Assembly: GCA_034090805.1 (NCBI GenBank)
Contig: JAXDRV010000133.1
Location: forward strand, 1-17,951
From: Ornithomonoglobus_A sp034090805
Lineage (GTDB): Bacteria; Bacillota; Clostridia; UBA1381
Reading direction: 5' to 3'
DNA length: 17,951 nt
This document shows positions 12,501 to 17,784 of this stretch, in pieces. How positions within the stretch are numbered: the stretch's first letter is position 1; every line of letters starts with the position of its first letter. The notes beneath the pieces were generated by a model that made no database searches, had not been told where the DNA came from, and saw nothing but the letters and a program-made list of their open reading frames with translations. Made by a program: the position numbers and the translations under genes.

Positions 12501-13187
12501 ATACCCGACGAGGGATATGTAGTTTCCGATATGCTGATCAACGGAAAATCAGTTGGCAGACAAACGGTATATACCATCAATTCCGTAAAAGAAAATATTG
12601 AAGTTAAGGTGATATTCGCAAAGAAAACCGAGCTTCCGTTTACGGATGTCATTGAGTCCGACTGGTTCTTTGAAAATGTTAAATATGTCTATGAAAACGG
12701 ACTGTTCAACGGTATATCCGAGACAGAATTCGGACCGCAAATCGAAATGACCCGCGCAATGCTTGTAACGGTGCTTTACCGCCTGGAGGGCGAGCCTGCG
12801 GTTAATAAGAGTATTCCGTTTGGCGATGTAAAGCCCGATATGTATTACGCAAATGCGGTTATTTGGGCGCAGCAAAACGGCATTGTAAACGGTATAACAG
12901 AAAATGAGTTTGCTCCCGACAGCAATATTACCCGTGAGCAGATTGCGGCAGTCATGCACCGATATGCAAAGTACAAGGGCTATGATGTGAGCGTAGGCGA
13001 AAATACGAATATTCTTTCCTACACCGATGCGGAAAGCATTTCCGAGTATGCAATTCCCGCTATACAGTATGCAGTCGGCAGTGGTTTGATGAAGGGTAAA
13101 TCGGAAACCACCATCAATCCCGCGGACAACGCAACAAGAGCCGAAATTGCGGCAATACTTCAAAGATTTATTGAGGGTAACAAATAA
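6543..13187 (+). CDS. Giant secreted S-layer homology (SLH) domain protein
   Basis: This is a 2214-residue exported protein that should bind secondary cell-wall polymer through three C-terminal SLH domains. Residues 1-27 are a Sec signal peptide (KK near the start, hydrophobic core, likely cleavage after SFA). Residues 28-310 are an unassigned beta-rich domain. Residues about 315-540 hold two Ig-like segments. Residues about 550-1160 are an unusual glycine-rich stretch of alternating strands, broken by an acidic linker near 805-845. Residues about 1160-1860 are Ig-like modules (DTSAPV near 1645, DKAGNVS near 1739) ending in a Big-type domain. Residues 1868-1936 are a FIVAR-like helical segment, and 1937-1955 a Gly/Ser linker. 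Residues 1956-2027 match the divergent InlB B-repeat pattern. The SLH repeats are at about 2031-2086, 2091-2150 and 2156-2214, each ending in a TRA/TRE motif (TRAMLVTVLYR, TREQIAAVMHR, TRAEIAAILQR). No enzyme domain is recognised. A terminator follows, so it closes the operon. Confidence 0.92.
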   Translation: MKIFKKAVSCILILTFLLSLFPISSFAEESDEYRISNDYLSFMFNQKTGGFAIETAEGNPNKVLDNNIPLLYSEDKERSNGTSFITVRIGDKDYIFGQDYGFFGIDSSLGTIEVKENGRLIEIPWTIKGMTVTLLAALDNNTQSDTTGNVGLSFKVQNNSGNDENVCVRLLLDTALGNRIDAPYFVIDKDVKPTFTETEYSGENVPQQIRSVDSVTEPSRLSYILMQADGWNGGTKPGKVILGHWANLANTRYDYTPDQYCDFSNYSNSYRTPDSAAAIYWENHVVKSGETFNGELLYGVGNFSNTQSETTNIEITTERVELAADKKSYKNNGEIKVTVNIDNTVDNAPMLSNALVNFIVDDKQFEVVSGDKQVQYVTLGKEIKTLQYTLRAIEQNDLCAGTIYVSLSGVKTLSNGTQADFETAAQRSIILPSVGEVSAVQINKVNPETVYTDGEKAVTLSGRMKPLEAVLANDAAVELKLIHEKTGHSVTIEKNKIAFLDESGETLSFTTDEELHVGEYKIVFEINDERLRENLKCDSISAAEKLEVSADKKYQLKSYGMMALVRSSVGSDIGEYDFFSFRTESDFLKFYKGESSSKGMIHGKKLQYNFGASKNAIKDHEILITVRANLYELKDDSGNIYWQADYSSGDIIINNMLSYEGEKPLKLYKNGNKYVIEGDGLLKVIDSINVWRSKWSISATQGIAYTLDADRLTKVSELDNSINKLNLSLGGAATMIQSVGGFAVDLKYGEFSSQWYDDSDGMVTYGIGFGGSISLPIKAPAKKEVTYTTDLGPAKAIDFTKDDEDLGTSLNKLFDESLTADQEDISEDMTSLFDDTPEPQLNTRKITTETSLPEGSLTADVNNVLFGEKGKVKDGYVKVDDTGFIGIDATMSLELPKDLLGSLVTNAPGVHATVTINTIKNQYEIDAGLNLKIIECEGVLAFKQVNVKNKDVILPDKIEFYIREGLKIPVAPPVLFIAGLGGGINGLADTIGGEFDKLPPITILLFTRLEAIGVLAGDFNAKVSLEGMSLSGDMKLNVNGLENAVKLNAGINARWIEPWELNLYGNVSIIDGLIKGGITITIADDYFYGYIFATLCIPDSVPLVGGKELAGVEAAVSHEFIGANIKIIGIKFGVIYYWGEDVSFGKNIDLSPPKRNNPNTFSMKSLASEDDITAYYGTNIHELRTVKLAAAPLALSGAYKEAAVSVENANDQDAILIEIPYSGAGTPAASEIKLVNPDGIEIPAVYDDGNGGGNMTIQSREDGDFIYITVTDKSAIKNGEWKVRYTTDGIEISSFTMNGVDTIPELAEDGTTLTLDANNQKVKTGWKTNGGDGSTNGTIDVYLTEDKDILSKIKTSNNSGDVLGVNILHKENVVLQSGTTSETITLPDSLPNGKYYAVTTLSTTEGISLAISAQSIDFVNPNLPKKVSEVHIAYGGNGGIFVKVTDPEDADYTHYLAEIVAEDGMVLENHIGQFEKGGNFIIGREALLEPGKSYHVNIKTLREEYKKSGEEYKNHYYYGMDTVSSNPLILPESNLPKLKEVKVNLDTTGEEINTNVNDVIIEYTFENDVFVEMKLNGNKVYSFDIDADPTSPDFSYFKKEWKFVLDDLEDGDYVVDFTAYTDKKDHIKGSETDIENAQLGFTVDTSAPVLSLAQKSIDRKLGNDDITVIFGANTVVADQNGSYFIEGITEKSAELMLDGIKITEESEGVTIASGGSFKIEKTLDAGELFKEHLITATDKAGNVSYMTVYAVRADGFSLERLALYLDGKEIAADADGVKKINLKNGQSASLSAYAVSDNGQKFAVENDMIDWSVLYEKNSLEINEGTVSALIPGETAVKAKLSTAGITTASGSRSDGISDYVIINIANNSKSDLADKITEAKNVLANNKDAAESKINTLQAAIDEAEALINNPQATESDFTDGVTKLSQAISDFQKSGGQSGSGSGGGSGGGGSARKYNVSVSETENGTVKLSQTGVYSGNSLTITAIPDEGYVVSDMLINGKSVGRQTVYTINSVKENIEVKVIFAKKTELPFTDVIESDWFFENVKYVYENGLFNGISETEFGPQIEMTRAMLVTVLYRLEGEPAVNKSIPFGDVKPDMYYANAVIWAQQNGIVNGITENEFAPDSNITREQIAAVMHRYAKYKGYDVSVGENTNILSYTDAESISEYAIPAIQYAVGSGLMKGKSETTINPADNATRAEIAAILQRFIEGNK

Positions 13188-13217
13188 ATATTTAGCCAAG
13201 CAGGAACGCTTGACAAT

Positions 13218-13260
13218 AAAGCCTCGTTTGAGAGAAATTTCAAACGGGGCTTTTATGTTT
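13218..13260 (+). terminator. Rho-independent terminator after the SLH protein gene
   Basis: A 14-base arm, 13218-13231, pairs with 13240-13253 with one G-T wobble. One further wobble and an A-T pair extend it to a GAAA tetraloop (13234-13237). A T-rich tract (TTTTATGTTTT) follows the stem on the + strand. It begins 30 bases after the SLH gene stop codon. On the other strand the stem is followed by TTTATTG, so it may also weakly stop transcription arriving from the recombinase remnant. A smaller hairpin (CAAGC/GCTTG, 13197-13212) lies just before it. Confidence 0.88.
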
Positions 13261-13298
13261 TAGTATTTTTAAGTATTGTATATGTACTTTACAGACTG

Positions 13299-14042
13299 TT
13301 ATATATCCACCTTAACGCTTATACCGTTTTTAAAGAAAACCGTACACATTTTATCATGCGACACTTCCATTTTTTCAACCAGTGTTATCCACAAGTTTTC
13401 GTCCCAGGTATCAATTAACTGCGGTTTATTTTTTAAGGTTTCAAAGAACAGTCTGAGTTCATGTTCTTTATTTACCTTATCTTCTCTTTCGGCAGTTGCT
13501 TTGTTTAAGCGTTTTTCCGCCCGCTCGTATCGGCGGACAAGGCTGTTGTATTTTTTCGTATAAGCGTCTTGCGACTGCTTTTTTCGCGCATTCTCATTTA
13601 CGCATTCGCTGACAAGCTCCGATACCACCTTAAGTTCAGCGGTTAAGGCATCAATTTCTTCATTTAATTTTGTGTAGTTGCAGACTGTATCTATCATTAT
13701 TTTGCAGTCCTCAAGCACGGTTGTTCTGTCAGCCATAACTATGTTATAAGCCTTTATAAAAGCGTTTCGAATATCATTGGCGGTCAAATTCGGTGTTTTA
13801 CATTTCTCTGCATTCTTGAACTTATTATTGCATTGATAAATTGTACACTTGTATTTATCTTTGGAATGCCACAATTTCGAACCATAGAACCCGCCGCAGT
13901 CGGCGCATACGATTTTGGAAGAAAATATGTCGTTTCCGCTGTATGAACTGCCGAGTTTCTTTCGCCTTGCTATTTCGGCTTGTACAATATCAAATTCTCT
14001 TTTTGTAATGATTGCCGGATGACTGTCTTCTGAAATTGTCAA
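13299..14042 (-). pseudogene. C-terminal remnant of a large serine recombinase
   Basis: The 247 residues read from 14042 match only the rear half of a large serine recombinase (site-specific integrase of transposons and integrative elements). They begin at the SHPAI...REFDIVQAEIARRK segment that ends the Recombinase domain. A zinc beta-ribbon follows, with cysteines at about residues 46, 49, 71 and 81. Then comes a charged coiled coil (about 115-205) and the usual C-terminal strand pair (VEKMEVSHDKMCTVFFKNG). The N-terminal resolvase domain with the catalytic serine, normally some 250-300 residues further upstream, is absent. An in-frame TGA lies at 14060-14058, and the only start at the left end is a TTG without a ribosome binding site. 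The fragment cannot act as a recombinase. It is read convergently with the SLH gene, and its stop codon is 46 bases from the terminator hairpin. Confidence 0.85.
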
Positions 14043-14054
14043 TATTAGTTGACA
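14037..14054. repeat. Inverted repeat at the broken end of the recombinase
   Basis: TGTCAA and TTGACA are perfect 6-base inverted arms separated by six bases. They lie exactly where recognisable recombinase sequence stops. Such motifs occur at the ends of many insertion sequences, so this could be the trace of an element end or a deletion junction. No partner copy was found by eye elsewhere in the window. The arms are short enough to arise by chance. Confidence 0.35.
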
Positions 14055-14202
14055 CTTTCACCTATAGCCTTGCGTACTTTTTTTGCCGTTCTTTTCTTTG
14101 ATCGAGCTATCTGAAGATACTGCTTCCTTGCCTTTTACTCTTTGTCTTATGAGTTTGTCAAAATATCTTGTAAGATAAGATGTAAGTGGTATAATAAAGT
14201 GT
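14055..14202 (-). other. Unassigned sequence between the recombinase remnant and the repressor gene
   Basis: This 148-base stretch holds no convincing complete gene. Read on the - strand, one frame stays open through it, from inside the repressor gene to a TGA at 14058. Another frame gives a basic tail ending in KKVRKAIGESVN, with its stop inside the adjoining inverted repeat. Both look like scraps of a mobile-element protein, possibly frameshifted, but I cannot name the family. A short palindrome (TATCTT/AAGATA, around 14163-14176) has no U tract and is not a convincing terminator for the repressor gene. Confidence 0.35.
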
Positions 14203-14934
14203 TCATATGTCCGACAGTATTGTTTCAGGAAAATCCACCTCTGAAATAATAAGGTCAATGTCGTTGATGCTGCAAAGATTATGCATATATGTTTTGTTTA
14301 ATTTTTCACTTGCGCAAAGCAATACAGATTTTTTTGAATGTTTAATCATTTCTCTTCGTATAAGGTTTTCTTCTGTTGAGAAATCGGTTATATTACCGTT
14401 CGACGAAACCCCTCTGCATGAGAAAAAGACAATATCCGCATTGTATTCCGATATTGTCCGCATTGCATCACTGTCAACCAATGACATACAGCTTGGCAGC
14501 AGCCGCCCACCGGTTGAACATACATTTATTCCGTACTCGCCAAGCTGCATTAAAGCCTTAATTCCACAGGTAATAACGGTGATATTATTCTTTTCGGCAA
14601 GATATGGAATCATGGCATATGCGCTTGATGATGCGTCAAGCATGATAACATCTCCGTCCTTAATCAATTCCGACGCCTTTTGTGCAATAATGCATTTTGC
14701 GTCAAAATCTTCCATTTCTCTGATTGCAAATGGTATTTTTAAATAGGAGGCACTGTGATTTTCTATTATTGCACCGCCGTGAATCCTTTTTATTAAATTC
14801 TGTTTTTCAAGAATTGCAAGATCTCGGCGAACAGAGGGCTCGCTGACATACAAATATTCAGCGAGTTCTTTAACGGTAACCTTCTTATCTTTAAGTATTT
14901 TTTTTAATATAAGTTTTTCTCTTTCTGTGTTCAT
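14203..14934 (-). CDS. DeoR-family transcriptional repressor
   Basis: This 243-residue regulator has an N-terminal DeoR winged helix-turn-helix at residues 1-57 (helix TVKELAEYLYVS, recognition helix SEPSVRRDLAILEKQ, then the family's IKRIHGGA turn). The sensor domain that follows (about 70-240) has the ISOCOT-fold signatures: DGDVIMLDASSSAYAM, the TGGR turn, and the STEENLIRREMIKHS segment. Family members usually bind phosphorylated sugars or polyols and repress neighbouring catabolic genes. The ATG at 14934 has an AAGAGTG ribosome binding site about five bases upstream. Its own consensus promoter overlaps that of the divergent phosphoesterase gene, so it very likely controls that operon and itself. 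It ends slightly short of the usual 250-260 residues, next to mobile-element debris, so a few C-terminal residues may have been replaced. Confidence 0.92.
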   Translation of the reverse strand: MNTEREKLILKKILKDKKVTVKELAEYLYVSEPSVRRDLAILEKQNLIKRIHGGAIIENHSASYLKIPFAIREMEDFDAKCIIAQKASELIKDGDVIMLDASSSAYAMIPYLAEKNNITVITCGIKALMQLGEYGINVCSTGGRLLPSCMSLVDSDAMRTISEYNADIVFFSCRGVSSNGNITDFSTEENLIRREMIKHSKKSVLLCASEKLNKTYMHNLCSINDIDLIISEVDFPETILSDI

Positions 14935-14969
14935 TTAATCACTCTTTTCGCTAAAAAATTTCAATATTT

Positions 14970-15014
14970 TGATTGTTTTATCATTTTATGCGGCGGAAGT
15001 TGACAAAACAATCA
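14970..15014. promoter_or_regulatory. Candidate DeoR-type operator, inverted repeat
   Basis: TGATTGTTTT at 14970-14979 is repeated exactly as its reverse complement at 15005-15014. The arm centres are 35 bases apart, and two further outlying bases also match. One arm sits inside the + promoter spacer; the other lies in the leader of the repressor gene. The position suits coordinated repression and autoregulation, but the link to this repressor is inferred. Confidence 0.55.
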
Positions 15015-15028
15015 TTTTGCGTTATTAT
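15000..15028 (+). promoter_or_regulatory. SigA promoter of the GDPD-PHP/dehydrogenase operon
   Basis: The -35 box is a perfect TTGACA (15000-15005) and the -10 box TATTAT (15023-15028), separated by 17 bases. The predicted start is near 15035, giving a leader of roughly 105 bases before the start codon at 15142. One arm of an inverted repeat (15005-15014) lies directly behind the -35 box, where a bound repressor would block polymerase. Confidence 0.8.
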
Positions 15029-15052
15029 AGCACATGATAAATATAAAGTCAA
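15024..15052 (-). promoter_or_regulatory. SigA promoter of the DeoR-family repressor gene
   Basis: On the - strand the -35 box is TTGACT (15052-15047), followed after exactly 17 bases by TATAAT (15029-15024). Transcription should start near 15017, leaving a leader of about 83 bases. Its -10 box overlaps the -10 box of the opposing promoter by five bases. The two polymerases cannot bind at the same time. Confidence 0.8.
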
Positions 15053-15085
15053 TATAATTCATAAAACTAACATAATGATTTATCA
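15035..15085. promoter_or_regulatory. Second candidate operator, inverted repeat TGATAAAT
   Basis: TGATAAAT at 15035-15042 recurs inverted at 15078-15085. The first arm lies at the predicted + start and inside the spacer of the - promoter; the second is in the + leader. The core TTTATCA also occurs at 14977-14983, overlapping the other repeat. The short AT-rich arms make chance occurrence possible. Confidence 0.35.
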
Positions 15086-15126
15086 ATACAATAGAGGGTA
15101 CATAGGATTGTATGAATATCAATAAT

Positions 15127-15133
15127 GAGGAGG
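15127..15133 (+). promoter_or_regulatory. Ribosome binding site fixing the start at 15142
   Basis: GAGGAGG lies 8 bases before the ATG at 15142, the ideal arrangement. The earlier in-frame ATG at 15112 has only a weak AGAGGG 13 bases upstream. It would also add ten residues that precede the conserved first strand of the GDPD fold. Confidence 0.8.
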
Positions 15134-15141
15134 AACGACAG

Positions 15142-16722
15142 ATGCGTAAAAAAACGATACTTCAGGCACATAAGGGAGTGGATTCCGAATATCCCGAAAA
15201 TACCATGTCAGCATTCGAGGCGGCTGTACTTCAGGGATACGGCTTTATTGAGTTGGATCCCAATTATACATCCGATAACAAAATTGTCGTATTACATGAC
15301 AAAACCATAAACAGAATAGCGAGAAACAATGACGGCACGCCGGTCGAGCAAGAGATAAGTATATCCGACATTACATATGATAAGGCGTTGGAGTTTGACT
15401 TTGGAGTAGCCTTTTCGCCGAGGTTTAAAGGTGAAAAACTTCCTCTACTGGAACAGGTATTAAGCATGGCGAAGGAGAATAATATAAAAATAAAGCTTGA
15501 TAATAAAATCGAATCATTTCCTAAAAGTGCTGCGGAGAATCTTTACGACTTAATAAAAGAATACGAGGATATAATCGGCATTACATCAGCAAATCCCGCA
15601 ATGATAGAATTCTATGCCGAGAAGTTCCCGAAAAGTGAGCTTCACTATGACGGTGCGGTAGATGATGAAGTGCTGAAAAGACTGTCGGTATTTGGCAGGC
15701 GGCTTACGGTTTGGCTGCCGTATAAATCACCTATGACTTCATGGGTGCGTGTTCCGTTTGCGGAGGAGGAGTTGTGCGATACGGTAAAAAAATATGCTAA
15801 GCTCGGAATATGGATTATAAACGATTACGAAAGCTATAACTATGTTTGCAGACATTTTGCTCCGGATATTGTGGAAACAAACGGAACAGTCAAGCCTGAA
15901 ATTAACGAAGGATACCTATGTGATATGCACACCCACTCACGAAATTCTCATGACAGTGAGGCAGTCATATCGGAAACCGCCAAATTTGCAAAGAAAAAAG
16001 GCATTTCGGCTATTGCCGTTACGGATCATTGTGATATACAGTATTTTATTGATAGGGATATGCGCAAATGTATAAAAAATTCCGTTGCGGAAACGGGGCA
16101 GACTGCAAAGGAGTTTAACGGCAGACCTATGATTTTAAAAGGTGTGGAAATCGGAGAAGGGCTTTGGAATGAAAAATATGCAGATGAAATTTCAAAGCAA
16201 AGTGATTTTGATGTGATTATTGGTTCGGTTCATGCAGTCAGATACAAGGATATTGATATTCCGTATTCGTGCATAGACTTCTCAAAAATGACAGATGATG
16301 AAATAGATGAATATCTAAACATATACTTTGATGATGTTCTGGCGATGCTGAAACAGGGGTTGTATGATGTATTGGCGCATTTAACCTGCCCGCTCAGATA
16401 CATAAATGGGAAGTACAAAAGGAATGTTCCAAGCCAACGATACGAAGAAAATATTATTGCGATTCTTAAATATATAATCAAAAATGCGATTGCCATGGAA
16501 ATCAATACGTCGGGAATCGGAAACGGATTTCTTATGCCCGATGAATGGATAATAAAAAAATTCAAAGACATGGGGGGTTATCTTATTACGCTCGGTTCGG
16601 ATACGCATATGTCACAAAATGTGGGAAACGGTTTTGGAGAAGCTTTGGATCTTCTGAAAAAATACGGATTTGTGAACTGCTATTATTACAAGAACAGAAA
16701 AAATATACAATATAAAATCTAA
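15142..16722 (+). CDS. Fused glycerophosphodiester phosphodiesterase and PHP phosphoesterase
   Basis: This 526-residue protein joins two phosphoesterases and has no signal peptide, so it is cytoplasmic. Residues about 5-250 are a GDPD domain, which normally cuts glycerophosphodiesters to glycerol-3-phosphate and an alcohol. It shows AHKG with H10, PENT (18-21), E37-L-D39, H52-D53 and D120-N-K122, and ends near DIVETNG. The usual HRG and ExK motifs read HKG and DNK, conservative changes that suggest an altered substrate. Residues about 258-515 are a PHP domain of the histidinol-phosphatase type. Its metal-binding set appears complete: H263-T-H265, D295-H296, E336, H364, H413, E453 (less certain) and D487-T-H489. 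PHP proteins hydrolyse phosphomonoesters or cyclic phosphates. The fusion suggests two successive phosphate cleavages on one substrate. It is first in an operon with a polyol-type dehydrogenase 22 bases downstream and faces a DeoR repressor. The true substrate is unknown. Confidence 0.9.
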   Translation: MRKKTILQAHKGVDSEYPENTMSAFEAAVLQGYGFIELDPNYTSDNKIVVLHDKTINRIARNNDGTPVEQEISISDITYDKALEFDFGVAFSPRFKGEKLPLLEQVLSMAKENNIKIKLDNKIESFPKSAAENLYDLIKEYEDIIGITSANPAMIEFYAEKFPKSELHYDGAVDDEVLKRLSVFGRRLTVWLPYKSPMTSWVRVPFAEEELCDTVKKYAKLGIWIINDYESYNYVCRHFAPDIVETNGTVKPEINEGYLCDMHTHSRNSHDSEAVISETAKFAKKKGISAIAVTDHCDIQYFIDRDMRKCIKNSVAETGQTAKEFNGRPMILKGVEIGEGLWNEKYADEISKQSDFDVIIGSVHAVRYKDIDIPYSCIDFSKMTDDEIDEYLNIYFDDVLAMLKQGLYDVLAHLTCPLRYINGKYKRNVPSQRYEENIIAILKYIIKNAIAMEINTSGIGNGFLMPDEWIIKKFKDMGGYLITLGSDTHMSQNVGNGFGEALDLLKKYGFVNCYYYKNRKNIQYKI

Positions 16723-16728
16723 GAATAC

Positions 16729-16735
16729 AAGGAGG
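16729..16735 (+). promoter_or_regulatory. Ribosome binding site of the dehydrogenase gene
   Basis: AAGGAGG stands 9 bases before the ATG at 16745, inside the 22-base gap after the phosphoesterase gene. The gap has no promoter or terminator, supporting cotranscription. Confidence 0.75.
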
Positions 16736-16744
16736 ATAATAACG

Positions 16745-17770
16745 ATGAAAGCAGCTGTTTTTTACGGGAAACATAATTTAAAAGTAGAGGATATCAATAT
16801 GCCTAAGGCAAAGGACGGTGAGGTTATCGTCAAGGTTATGGCTTGCGGTATCTGCGGAACGGACGTACATATTTATGAGGGTGACGAGGGTGCCGCGCCA
16901 ACACCGTTGGGAACTGTTTTGGGACACGAATTTGCCGGAGTTGTAACAGAGGTGGGAGAAAATGTAAGAGATATAGCAGTAGGCGACAGAGTTTGCGTTG
17001 ATCCCAACAAGCTGTGTGGCGAGTGTTATTATTGCAAAAGTGCAATAGGACACTTCTGTGAAAATATGATTGGTATAGGAACGACTGTAGACGGAGGATT
17101 TGAACAGTACTGTGCTGTACCTCAAAGTCAGATATACAAAATTGCCGATACCACCTCGTTTGAGGAGGCGGCAATGACAGAGCCTGTTTCATGCTGTATG
17201 CACGGCATTGATTTGTGCGATATAAAGACGGATGATACGGTAGCTGTAATCGGCTGCGGAATGATAGGACTTATAATGCTTCAGCTTGCTAAAATCGGCG
17301 GTGCAGCAAGGCTGATTGCACTTGAACCAAATAAGGATAAGAGAGAGCTTGCTAAAAAAATGGGTGCCGATATATGTATAGATCCGTTAAATGAGGATGC
17401 TGAAAGAGTTTTAAAAGAAAATGATATTACCCGAGTAACAAAAGTAATCGAATGTGTCGGTCATCCACAGACTATGAAACAGGCAATAGAGCTTGCCGGG
17501 AAAAAGTCAATAGTTATGTTCTTCGGACTAACCGCTCCTGATGACACGATAGATATAAAGCCATTTGAAATATTCAAAAAGGAAATCGAAATAAAAGCAT
17601 CATATATAAATCCATATACTCAGCAAAGAGCGATTGAGATGATTGACTCAAAAAGAATTGATGTTAAGTCTATGATATATAAGGTGGAAAGTCTTGGGGA
17701 ACTGCCCGGTATTTTGGGCAATAAGGAACTTAGAGGCAAGGGTAAATTTATAATAAATCCGAATGCTTAA
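16745..17770 (+). CDS. Zinc-dependent medium-chain alcohol/polyol dehydrogenase
   Basis: This 341-residue enzyme is a full-length member of the sorbitol/threonine dehydrogenase branch of the medium-chain family. It oxidises a secondary alcohol with NAD, or runs in reverse. The catalytic zinc site is visible as C37 (GICGTD), H61-E62 (GHEFAG) and E146 (TEP). The structural zinc loop has four cysteines at 91, 94, 97 and 105. The Rossmann motif GCGMIG spans 170-175. The acidic residue E194 at the end of the second strand (ALEPNKDKR) favours NAD(H) over NADP(H). It is the second gene of the operon, so its substrate is probably the polyol freed by the upstream phosphoesterase. The subfamily cannot be fixed from motifs alone; threonine, sorbitol, butanediol and other polyol dehydrogenases share them. 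Confidence 0.93.
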   Translation: MKAAVFYGKHNLKVEDINMPKAKDGEVIVKVMACGICGTDVHIYEGDEGAAPTPLGTVLGHEFAGVVTEVGENVRDIAVGDRVCVDPNKLCGECYYCKSAIGHFCENMIGIGTTVDGGFEQYCAVPQSQIYKIADTTSFEEAAMTEPVSCCMHGIDLCDIKTDDTVAVIGCGMIGLIMLQLAKIGGAARLIALEPNKDKRELAKKMGADICIDPLNEDAERVLKENDITRVTKVIECVGHPQTMKQAIELAGKKSIVMFFGLTAPDDTIDIKPFEIFKKEIEIKASYINPYTQQRAIEMIDSKRIDVKSMIYKVESLGELPGILGNKELRGKGKFIINPNA

Positions 17771-17776
17771 AAAGGA
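17771..17776 (+). promoter_or_regulatory. Orphan ribosome binding site after the dehydrogenase gene
   Basis: AAAGGAG(TG) follows immediately after the dehydrogenase stop codon, but no ATG lies at a usable distance. A GTG at 17777 touches the site and opens only a ten-codon frame. It looks like the remains of the start of a third operon gene, interrupted by the transposase sequence that follows. Confidence 0.45.
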
Positions 17777-17784
17777 GTGTTTAA

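Noticed and set aside
14040..14042. TTG at 14042 as a genuine start for a short recombinase-like protein
   Set aside because: There is no ribosome binding site, and the product would begin in the middle of the Recombinase domain. Truncation is the simpler reading.
14163..14176. Palindrome TATCTT/AAGATA as a terminator for the repressor gene
   Set aside because: The stem is six A/T-rich pairs with a two-base gap, too small a loop to fold, and has no U tract.
14207..14746. 179-codon open frame on the + strand opposite the repressor gene
   Set aside because: It lies wholly inside the well-supported DeoR-family gene, has no ribosome binding site and resembles no family. It is a shadow frame.
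15112..15141. Upstream ATG at 15112 as the start of the phosphoesterase fusion
   Set aside because: Its ribosome binding site is weak and badly spaced, whereas the ATG at 15142 has GAGGAGG at 8 bases and begins just before the conserved first GDPD strand.
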